From Fibrobacterota bacterium (GTDB lineage Bacteria > Fibrobacterota > Fibrobacteria > UBA11236), in contig JAQBPN010000036.1 of NCBI GenBank assembly GCA_028287505.1, positions 1-64,000 of the forward strand: a DNA stretch of 64,000 nucleotides, read 5' to 3'. The translations under genes and the position numbers were made by a program. Below, piece after piece: positions 34,320-41,043 of this stretch. The notes under the pieces were generated by a model, which was not told the origin of the DNA, ran no database searches, and saw nothing but the letters and a program-made list of their open reading frames with translations. The stretch's first letter is position 1. Every line of letters begins with the position of its first letter.

Positions 34320-34754
34320 ATGCGCGGCAAAAGCGGGATGCTAATGGTTTCGGGAGCGGGGGCGTTGCTGCTGGGAGCCATATGGTTCATGCAGGGTTGC
34401 GTCTTCCCCATAGGCACGGGGTGCGCATGCGACGAAATGTACATGTGGAAGGAAGTCACCATTCTCGATGAGCAGGGGAATCCCGTCGATTCGGCCCTCA
34501 TCACCGTGGTGCGGACGGCGGACGGAAAAGCGTTGACGGTTCCCGAGCACAACCTTATTACGAAAAAGGGAAACACCGTGATATTCGATGACGGTATCAC
34601 CCGGCAAATCCCCGACGGCAAGACGGAGATGCAAATCCGGGTGACGGCTTCCAAGGAAGGAAAATCGGGCGAGGAGCTTTTCGTCGTCGGCATCACCGAA
34701 TGCAGATGCCATTTCGAAGTGAAGTCCGGACGGGATACCTTGGTGATCCGGTGA
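34320..34754 (+). CDS. Small lipoprotein with carboxypeptidase-regulatory-like domain
   Basis: From ATG 34320 the 144-aa product has a signal peptide and the lipobox-like FMQGCVFPIG. The next part, VTILDEQGNPVDSALITVVR, is the start of a carboxypeptidase-regulatory-like beta-sandwich. Two CxC pairs (GCACDE and ECRCHFE) could form a disulfide or bind metal. ATG 34293 is an alternative start with a too-close GGGAGG. Function unknown. Confidence 0.65.
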   Translation: MRGKSGMLMVSGAGALLLGAIWFMQGCVFPIGTGCACDEMYMWKEVTILDEQGNPVDSALITVVRTADGKALTVPEHNLITKKGNTVIFDDGITRQIPDGKTEMQIRVTASKEGKSGEELFVVGITECRCHFEVKSGRDTLVIR

Positions 34755-34773
34755 GGGCCGAGGCGGGCGATGC

Positions 34774-34860
34774 CTACGGCTTTTCCAACACCAATCGTCG
34801 GGTACGCACAATTCCCCCGGCCCTCAGGCGAAAGTAGTAGATTCCGCGGGTCCCCCGGTT
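34774..34860 (-). pseudogene. Remnant of a type IX sorting-domain C-terminus
   Basis: The minus strand reads GTRGIYYFRLRAGGIVRTRR followed by LVLEKP and a stop at 34774-34776. This is the canonical ending of type IX secretion C-terminal domains (GxYxYRLxAGxxxxTRKxxLLK). Upstream sequence in the frame lacks any enzyme or sandwich domain. It is therefore the leftover 3' end of a secreted-protein gene. Confidence 0.6.
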
Positions 34861-35001
34861 TTGACCCATTGGGCCCGTGCGGCACCGGCCCCGAGGCCCA
34901 AAAGCATCAGGCCCGGACAAAGGTATTTGAGGAGCGGTCTTGGAAATGTCTTGCGGGGCATGGTAGGACAAAATCTACATCCTCTCACCGGAAAGGATTC
35001 C

Positions 35002-36675
35002 CTACTCGTGCAGAACCTGATGGGTAAAGGCGACCGCGATGGATCCCTCGCCTACCGCCGATGCCACGCGTTTGACATTGCCGCCGCGGACATCCCCGAC
35101 CGCGAACACTCCCGGAAAGCTCGTTTCGAGCAGATAGGGACTCCGGGCCAGCGGCCAATGGACCGATGTCAGATCTTCCTTCGACAGGTCGCGGCCGGTC
35201 TTGATGAATCCTTTGGCGTCCAACGCCACGCACCCATCGACCCAGCCCGTATTCGGCACGGCGCCCGTCATGATGAAGATGTGGCGGATAGCATGCGTCT
35301 CCACCAAATCCGCTTTGGAATCGCGCCATCGCACGCGCTCGAGATGGCCGCTTCCCTGGAGCTCGGTCAATTCCGTCCGCAAGCGCACGTCGATGGAGGG
35401 AGTCTCCTCGATGCGCCGGATCAGGTAGCGTGACATTTTGGCCGCCAGGTCACCGGACCGGACGAGCAAGTGGACGCGCTTCGCCGATTGCGCGAGAAAC
35501 ACGGCGGCCTGCCCGGCGGAATTGCCTCCGCCCACCACGATGACTTCTTCGCTGCCGCACAATTGCGACTCCAGATAGGTGGCCGCATAATAGATGCCCG
35601 AACCCTCGAATTGCCCCAGGTTCTTGAGATTGGGCTTTCGATACTGGGCGCCGGTAGCTATGATGACCGATCGCGCATGCACGGGCGGGCCGTCGTCGAA
35701 CTCGATGGTGTATTGCTTGCGATCGCATTTGAGCGCCCGCGCGCTTTTCGCGATCAGCAATTCAGTCCCGAATTTCCGCGCCTGCGAGTAGGCGCGCGAT
35801 GCGAGCTCCTGACCGGAAATGCCCGCGGGAAAGCCCAGGTAGTTCTCGATCTTCGAGCTCGCTCCCGCCTGGCCCCCGGGAGCGTTCGTTTCCAGCATCA
35901 GGACGTCCAGCCCCTCCGAAGCGGCATATACCGCCGCGGCGAGTCCCGCCGGCCCGGCCCCGATGATCACGAGGTCGCGCAGCCGGGTCTGGTCGACCGC
36001 CTCATTGAAACCCAGGCACTCGGCTATCTGCTCATTGTCAGGGTTGCGCAGTACCACATTGCCGCGGCAGATCAAGACCGGCACATCGCTCACGTCCACC
36101 TGGAAACGATCGAGCAGATCCTGGGCGAGAGCGTCCTTGTCGAGATCGATGTACGAGTAAGGATGCCCGTTGCCCCGGAGGAACTCCTTGATGCGAAGAG
36201 TCCCCGGAGAATGGTCCGACCCCAGGATGACGACGTCTCCGAATTCCTGCGCAATCAACTCCACCCGGCGGAGGACGAACGCCCGCATGAAGATATCGCC
36301 CAACTCACTGTCGGTTTGCACCAAATCCAACAAGTGCTTGCGGTTGATTTCGATGAATACGCCTGATTCCTTTGCGCGCGCCCGGAGCAAGGTGCGCCGT
36401 CCATACAGGTGGCTGATTTCACCGGAGAATTGCCCCGGCAAAAACTGCGCCACCGGCTTCTCGGTGGCGTCGGTAGGCTGGACTACCTCCATCCGGCCCG
36501 TCTTGATGACAAAGATGGGCGCATCCTGATCACCGGCTTCGACCAGCAGCTCGCCGGCTTGGACATTGCGGATGCGTCCATATACGGTCAGGCGCTCCAC
36601 TTGCGCCGGACTCAGCGTTGGAAACAGCGAGGCGGCCGACGAGGCCGATCTGGGGACGGGATATTCGTCACTCAT
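35002..36675 (-). CDS. Cyclic-nucleotide-binding, glutaredoxin-like, thioredoxin-reductase-like flavoprotein
   Basis: The 557-aa protein (from ATG 36675) has three parts. Residues about 15-135 are a cyclic-nucleotide-binding domain (FLPGQFSGEISHLYGRRTLL). Residues about 145-225 are a glutaredoxin-like fold (DVVILGSDHSPGT to VSDVPVLICRGN) with no CxxC. Residues about 230-557 are a TrxR-like FAD/NADPH oxidoreductase (VIIGAGPAGLAAAVYAASEG, VIVVGGGNSAGQAAVFLAQS, GVFAVGDVRGGNVKRVASAV). The active-site CxxC of TrxR is replaced by GQAGASS. The fold and cofactors are clear, but disulfide reduction by the usual Cys pair is impossible. Known relatives share this loss; their electron acceptor is uncertain. 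Confidence 0.85.
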   Translation of the reverse strand: MSDEYPVPRSASSAASLFPTLSPAQVERLTVYGRIRNVQAGELLVEAGDQDAPIFVIKTGRMEVVQPTDATEKPVAQFLPGQFSGEISHLYGRRTLLRARAKESGVFIEINRKHLLDLVQTDSELGDIFMRAFVLRRVELIAQEFGDVVILGSDHSPGTLRIKEFLRGNGHPYSYIDLDKDALAQDLLDRFQVDVSDVPVLICRGNVVLRNPDNEQIAECLGFNEAVDQTRLRDLVIIGAGPAGLAAAVYAASEGLDVLMLETNAPGGQAGASSKIENYLGFPAGISGQELASRAYSQARKFGTELLIAKSARALKCDRKQYTIEFDDGPPVHARSVIIATGAQYRKPNLKNLGQFEGSGIYYAATYLESQLCGSEEVIVVGGGNSAGQAAVFLAQSAKRVHLLVRSGDLAAKMSRYLIRRIEETPSIDVRLRTELTELQGSGHLERVRWRDSKADLVETHAIRHIFIMTGAVPNTGWVDGCVALDAKGFIKTGRDLSKEDLTSVHWPLARSPYLLETSFPGVFAVGDVRGGNVKRVASAVGEGSIAVAFTHQVLHE

Positions 36676-36980
36676 GGGAGACCCCTGGATTGAGTGGAAA
36701 GAGCCCAACGGCAACCAAGCAAATGCAGTCTTGGCCTATTCAGGCTGGTCGTAGTCCGGGTCTCTACTGTCTAAAATAAATATTTCCGGGATTTGGAAGC
36801 GCGCAACCAGGTGCATGCCCGTACGCTTCTTGTTGGCAATTGTATATTCCCATCCGGCTTGACTTTAAGGTTACCTCGAAAGTATTTCTCTAGATAGACA
36901 TCAACATAGAGCAACAGCTGGCAATGCTGTTTGTGGGTTCCCGGCGGTCAACGAGACGATTGATGCACATTCAAACAACA
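36676..36980. other. Divergent intergenic region, about 300 bp
   Basis: It contains the promoters of the divergent TrxR-like and aldo-keto reductase genes. It is more AT-rich than its neighbours. The only strong element is the dyad in a promoter spacer at 36859-36888. No small ORF or RNA is supported. Confidence 0.5.
36859..36888 (+). promoter_or_regulatory. MerR-type promoter with dyad in the spacer
   Basis: TTGACT (36859-36864) and TATTTC (36883-36888) are separated by 18 bp. The spacer holds an imperfect dyad, ACTTTAAGGT (36862-36871) against ACCTCGAAAGT (36873-36883). Long spacers carrying a dyad are typical of MerR/SoxR-family activated promoters. It lies about 95 bp upstream of the aldo-keto reductase start. 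Confidence 0.45.
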
Positions 36981-38000
36981 ATGGAAAAACGGCGACTCGG
37001 AACGATGGACCTCGAGCTGACGACGGTGGGCTTTGGTGCATGGGCGATCGGCGGCAGCGGCTGGGCATACGGCTGGGGACCTCAAAACGACGCGAATTCG
37101 ATCGCTGCCATTCACCACGCCATCCGCCAAGGCGTGAACTGGATTGATACCGCAGCCATCTACGGCCTCGGGCACTCCGAGGAAGTGGTGGGCCGCGCGC
37201 TCCGCGAGCTGCCCGCCTCGGAGCGGCCGTTCGTATTCACCAAGGGTGGTATGATTCCAAACCGCGAAAGGCCGTACGAAGAGCCCGTGCGCAACCTGCA
37301 TCCCGAATCGATCCGTCGCGAAGTCGAGGCCTCGCTCCAGCGCCTCGGCGTCGAGCGCATCGACCTCTATCAGTTTCACTGGCCCGACGCGATCGGAACG
37401 CCAATCGAAGATTCGTGGGCGGAGATGGTTCGCCTCGTCGACGAAGGGAAGATCCGCGGAGCGGGAGTCTCGAACTTCGATGTTACGCTGCTCGAACGCG
37501 CTGCGGTCGTGCGCCATGTCGACAGCCTCCAGCCGCCGTTTTCCCTGATTCGGCGTGACGCCGCCACCAACCTGATCCCGTGGGCGCTCGAGCACGGGAC
37601 GGGCGTCATCGTGTATAGCCCGTTGCAATCGGGTCTGCTCACGGATACGTTCTCTGCGAAGCGCCTGGCAGCGATGGCCGACGACGATTGGCGTCGTGGC
37701 TCCGCTCAGTTTACCGAGCCGCAGCTCTCGCGGAACCTTGCGCTCCGCGACGAGCTGCGGCCCATCGCCGAACGCCACGGCGTCACGGTGTCGGCCGTCG
37801 CAGTGGCGTGGACCCTCACGTGGCCCGGAGTAACCGGCGCCATCGTCGGGGCGCGCAGCCCCGAGCAGGTCGACGGGTGGATCGCCGGAGGCTCTCTCGA
37901 GCTCGAGGGACCAGAGCTCGCCGCGATTGCCGAAGCCCTCCATCGGACCAGGGCAGGGTCAGGACCGAGCAGTACCTCCTCGCGGAAAGAGGCGACATGA
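36981..38000 (+). CDS. Aldo-keto reductase
   Basis: This 339-aa NADPH-dependent oxidoreductase of the AKR superfamily has LGTMDLELTTVGFGAWAIGG, IDTAAIYGLGHSEEVVGRAL (catalytic Asp and Tyr), FVFTKGG (Lys) and LYQFHWPD (His), plus the cofactor segment GVTGAIVGARSPEQVDGW. ATG 36981 is chosen because family members start MEKRRLG; ATG 36963 is possible. It overlaps the next gene by 4 nt. Codon choice (frequent CTC for Leu) is unlike the CTG-dominated flanking genes, hinting at transfer. Confidence 0.9.
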   Translation: MEKRRLGTMDLELTTVGFGAWAIGGSGWAYGWGPQNDANSIAAIHHAIRQGVNWIDTAAIYGLGHSEEVVGRALRELPASERPFVFTKGGMIPNRERPYEEPVRNLHPESIRREVEASLQRLGVERIDLYQFHWPDAIGTPIEDSWAEMVRLVDEGKIRGAGVSNFDVTLLERAAVVRHVDSLQPPFSLIRRDAATNLIPWALEHGTGVIVYSPLQSGLLTDTFSAKRLAAMADDDWRRGSAQFTEPQLSRNLALRDELRPIAERHGVTVSAVAVAWTLTWPGVTGAIVGARSPEQVDGWIAGGSLELEGPELAAIAEALHRTRAGSGPSSTSSRKEAT

Positions 38001-38860
38001 ACACGCGCGTCGCGGTCCTCGGCACGGGGCGCATGGGCTCGGCCATCGTGCGTCGTCTCGCCGAAACGGGCATCGAGCCGGTGGTCTGGAACCGAACACG
38101 CTCGCGCGCCGAAAACCTGCACCTCGGCACCGTCGTGGCGACGCCCGCGGACGCTGTCGCGGAGGCCGACGTCGTGATCACGAGCCTCACCGGGCCGGAC
38201 GCGCTGCGCGCGACGTTCTACGGCCCCAGCGGCGCGCTTGCGGCGGCACACGAAAAGACCTTCGTCGAGATGAGTACGGTAGGACCCAACGTGCTCCTGG
38301 AGCTGGCGCCGCTCGTCGCGGGGACCGGTTCGAATCTCGTGGACGCGCCACTGGTCGGCGCCCCCCCAGTCGTGCTCCGAGGCACAGCGCTTATCCTGGC
38401 CGGTGGGGAGCTTTCGGAAGTGGAGCGCATACGGCCAGTCTTGCAGCGGCTCGGCGAGCTGCGCCACGTGGGGCCCTTCGGCAGCGGCGCACGCCTCAAG
38501 CTTGTGGCGAACAGTATGCTCGCCGTACTCGTCCTCAGCGCCGCAGAGCTCGAAGTGGCGGGCCGGGCTGCCGGGCTCGATCCCACCGCGACTTTTGAAG
38601 TTCTGACGCGCCTCGTGCCATCGCTCGAGGTACGACGCGCGGGATTTCTCGAAGACCGCGACGAGCCGCCGCTGTTCGCGTTACGCGACCTGCTCAAGGA
38701 TCTCGACCTCGCGCTGAGCCTTTTCCACAGCGTGAACGCGAACGTCCCGATCACGACGCTGACTCGCGAATGGGTCGGAGAGGCAGCCGCCGAACATGGC
38801 GATCTCGACATCTCCGCCGTCATTCGTCGCTATGCCGAGGGCGAGCCGCAGGGAGCATAG
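37997..38860 (+). CDS. Beta-hydroxyacid dehydrogenase (6-phosphogluconate dehydrogenase-like)
   Basis: This 287-aa protein of the 3-hydroxyisobutyrate dehydrogenase family has the NAD(P) site VAVLGTGRMGSAIVRRL, the substrate motif FVEMSTVGPN and the catalytic Lys in GSGARLKLVANSM. It starts inside the stop of the aldo-keto reductase gene (ATGA), so the two are a coupled reductase pair. It has the same atypical codon style. Substrate unknown; the NRTRSRAE sequence after the second strand favours NADP. Confidence 0.88.
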   Translation: MNTRVAVLGTGRMGSAIVRRLAETGIEPVVWNRTRSRAENLHLGTVVATPADAVAEADVVITSLTGPDALRATFYGPSGALAAAHEKTFVEMSTVGPNVLLELAPLVAGTGSNLVDAPLVGAPPVVLRGTALILAGGELSEVERIRPVLQRLGELRHVGPFGSGARLKLVANSMLAVLVLSAAELEVAGRAAGLDPTATFEVLTRLVPSLEVRRAGFLEDRDEPPLFALRDLLKDLDLALSLFHSVNANVPITTLTREWVGEAAAEHGDLDISAVIRRYAEGEPQGA

Positions 38861-39121
38861 TGCGTTGATCGGGTAATATGCTTGGTTTTCAAATCCGACC
38901 AGCAGACCCCGCTTTGATGCATACTGCAAGGAAGGCTTTATCTGGGAATATTTTCCATTGGCGCCCCGAAAGTCGAAGGCCGCCTGCCTGGCCGAACCGA
39001 CCCATCGATAAGCGGGCGAAGCGCCATGGCAGCTGTTGTGTTGTATTGGGGGTGCTTGGTTGCCGGGCACACGATGTGTGAGGCAACGCGAGAACCGCCC
39101 ATGACTTTATGCATCGGGCTC
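38861..39121. other. Intergenic before the leu leader
   Basis: No feature is recognised in this 260 bp. It separates the atypical reductase pair from leuA. Frames on either strand lack start signals and domain character. Confidence 0.4.
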
Positions 39122-39150
39122 TTGTACATTTCCGGGATTTTAGTTATCAT
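39122..39150 (+). promoter_or_regulatory. leuA: Promoter of the leuA leader
   Basis: TTGTAC (39122-39127) and TATCAT (39145-39150, 5/6 match to TATAAT) are 17 bp apart. Initiation about 7 nt downstream would be near 39157, the A of the leader-peptide ATG. The leader mRNA may therefore start at or just before its own start codon. Confidence 0.5.
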
Positions 39151-39156
39151 GGGAAC

Positions 39157-39216
39157 ATGTCCAACGGTATCGTTCGAAACAGCGTCAACCTCCTGCTACT
39201 AGGTCTAACCGACTAG
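39157..39216 (+). CDS. leuL: Leucine attenuator leader peptide
   Basis: A 19-codon ORF encodes MSNGIVRNSVNLLLLGLTD and then TAG. It contains four consecutive Leu codons (CTC CTG CTA CTA) and a fifth (CTA) two codons later. CTA is rare in this GC-rich DNA, which would make translation sensitive to charged tRNA-Leu. The IVR-then-LLLL arrangement recalls the enterobacterial leu leader peptide. The ORF ends 22 nt before a strong terminator hairpin, and leuA follows, so its role is to sense leucine by ribosome stalling. There is no separate Shine-Dalgarno beyond GGGAAC; a leaderless start is possible. Confidence 0.75.
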   Translation: MSNGIVRNSVNLLLLGLTD

Positions 39217-39219
39217 CAC

Positions 39220-39268
39220 GGAGTGTGAGCGTTTTTGGAAAAAGCCCACTCCTTCGAGTGGGCTTTTT
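39220..39268 (+). promoter_or_regulatory. leu attenuator: antiterminator and terminator hairpin
   Basis: The terminator is a perfect 13-bp stem, AAAAAGCCCACTC (39239-39251) against GAGTGGGCTTTTT (39256-39268), with a CTTC loop and a T-rich tail. GGAGTG (39220-39225), just after the leader stop codon, can instead pair with CACTCC (39247-39252) and break that stem. GGAG can also pair with CTCC (39190-39193) inside the Leu codons. These three alternatives are the layout of a classical 1:2, 2:3, 3:4 attenuator. Confidence 0.72.
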
Positions 39269-39400
39269 CTTTTCCGGAAAGCCTGGAACCTGGGCGGCCC
39301 CCGACGCGAGTCGGAAGCCGAAACCCCGGAACCGGAGCCCCGGGCCCCTCGGAGAGAATGGGAATCCATCGAGGGCCGGGACATGGAAAAGGAGTCGATC

Positions 39401-40960
39401 ATGAGCATAATACAGAAAACCAGACAACCATTTTTTTACGACGTGACGTTGCGGGACGGGAACCAGGCGCTCCGGCAACCCTGGAACCTGCAGGAGAAGG
39501 AACTGGTGTTCAATCAGCTCCTCAAGCTGGGAGTGCAGGGCATCGAAGTGGGATTCGCCGGCGCCAGCGAGATGGACTTCGCGGCATGCGAATACCTGGC
39601 CAAGCGCGCCCCCGACAACGTGGTCATCGGCGGGCTGGCCCGCTGCGTGGAACGGGACATCGTGATGTTGTGGGACGCTATCAAGTTCGCTCCGCAGCCG
39701 CGCATTCATACCGTCATCACTTTGAGCCCGTTCACCATGGAGAAAGTCCTGCGCATGCAGCCCAAGCAGGTGATGGAGCGGGCGGTCAAGGCCATCGCGC
39801 TCTCCAAATCCCTGATGGGCGGACGCGGATCGATCCAGTTCTCGGCCGAGCATTTCGGCGATTGCATGGATAACCTGGATTTCGTCATCGACGTCTTCCA
39901 CGCGGTGGTCGAGGCCGGTGCGCACGTCGTCAACCTCCCCAATACGGTTGAGCGCTATCGTCCCAAGTATTTCGTGGACATGGTGGAGAAGGTGGTCAAG
40001 GCGATGCCGCCGGAAGTCATCATCGCCGTTCATACGCACAACGATCTGGGCATGGCCACGGCCACGACGGTGGAAAGCTATTTCGCCGGCGCGACCCAGT
40101 TGGAAACGGCCTTGAACGGTTTGGGCGAACGCGCGGGCAACACCAACATGTACGAGGTGGCCTGCACCTTGGCGAACTGCGGCGAGAATGTGCCGCTCAA
40201 CATGGAGGAAATCTACGAGACCGCAATCAAGGTTTCCGAATGGGCGCGCGTGCCCATTCCCGAAAAGTCCCCATTGGTGGGAGCGGACGTGGTGGCCCAT
40301 CGCAGCGGCATCCACCAGGACGGCGTGGCCAAGACCAAGGGCATGAAGAAGGGCGCATACCGCGCCATCGACAGCAACATGATCGGCCGCAAGGAAGGCG
40401 ACAAGATCGGCTTCACAAGCCAATCCGGCAAGACCGCGGTCTTCGAATTGGTCCACGCGTTGGGCCTTCCCATCACCATCGAGGAAGCAGCGACGCTCCA
40501 GCCGATCCTGAAGCGTCTTTCGGAAGAGGACGGACGCGGAGAGCTCAGCGAAGCCGAGATCCTGAAGGTCTATGACCAGGAATTCCTGAACGTTCGGGGG
40601 CCCTTGGTGTTCAAGGGCATCAAGATGGAGCCGAACGAGAAAGAGTTCTACTTCGAAGTGGTCCATAACGCCGAGGAGAAGACCCTGGCCGGCCAGGGAA
40701 CCGGTCCCATCGACGCATGCATGCATGCGTTGGAGAAGATCGGATTCCATTTTCATCTCGTCGAGTACAGCCAGATGGCCTTGGACGTGGAGCACCTTGA
40801 TTTCGCGGCCTACGCGCTTTCCGAGATCAGGATCCAACGGAAACCAGGGGCAGCCAGTGTGCCCGAGGGGCCCATCGTCGTCGGACGGGGCAAGGATATG
40901 GACACGATCAAGGCGAACGTCCGCGCCCTGTTCAACGGCATGAATCAGCTGATCAGGTAG
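39401..40960 (+). CDS. leuA: 2-isopropylmalate synthase
   Basis: This enzyme condenses acetyl-CoA with 2-oxoisovalerate, the first committed step of leucine synthesis. The 519-aa product has the catalytic-barrel motifs FYDVTLRDGNQALRQPWNLQ and VHTHNDLGMATATTVES, with GLGERAGNTNMYE. A C-terminal LeuA regulatory-type domain ends near LFNGMNQLIR. ATG 39401 has AAAAGGAG 7 nt upstream; the frame is open to 39383. It lies 132 nt after the attenuator and probably forms a single-gene transcript, since polB converges from the other side. Confidence 0.93.
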   Translation: MSIIQKTRQPFFYDVTLRDGNQALRQPWNLQEKELVFNQLLKLGVQGIEVGFAGASEMDFAACEYLAKRAPDNVVIGGLARCVERDIVMLWDAIKFAPQPRIHTVITLSPFTMEKVLRMQPKQVMERAVKAIALSKSLMGGRGSIQFSAEHFGDCMDNLDFVIDVFHAVVEAGAHVVNLPNTVERYRPKYFVDMVEKVVKAMPPEVIIAVHTHNDLGMATATTVESYFAGATQLETALNGLGERAGNTNMYEVACTLANCGENVPLNMEEIYETAIKVSEWARVPIPEKSPLVGADVVAHRSGIHQDGVAKTKGMKKGAYRAIDSNMIGRKEGDKIGFTSQSGKTAVFELVHALGLPITIEEAATLQPILKRLSEEDGRGELSEAEILKVYDQEFLNVRGPLVFKGIKMEPNEKEFYFEVVHNAEEKTLAGQGTGPIDACMHALEKIGFHFHLVEYSQMALDVEHLDFAAYALSEIRIQRKPGAASVPEGPIVVGRGKDMDTIKANVRALFNGMNQLIR

Positions 40961-41043
40961 GCGGCGATCCGGCGGACTGCGCGGCCCGGCAGGGGTAAGC
41001 GGCGTGGGGTATCGGAGAGGTTATGCGGCCGGTCGGGAAGTAT

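Noticed and set aside
38681-39150. Minus-strand frames of 129 and 70 codons before the leu leader
   Set aside because: They overlap the dehydrogenase 3' end and the leu promoter and look non-coding.
39157-39268. T-box or metabolite riboswitch before leuA
   Set aside because: No T-box consensus or specifier loop; the tandem Leu codons and competing stems explain the region better.
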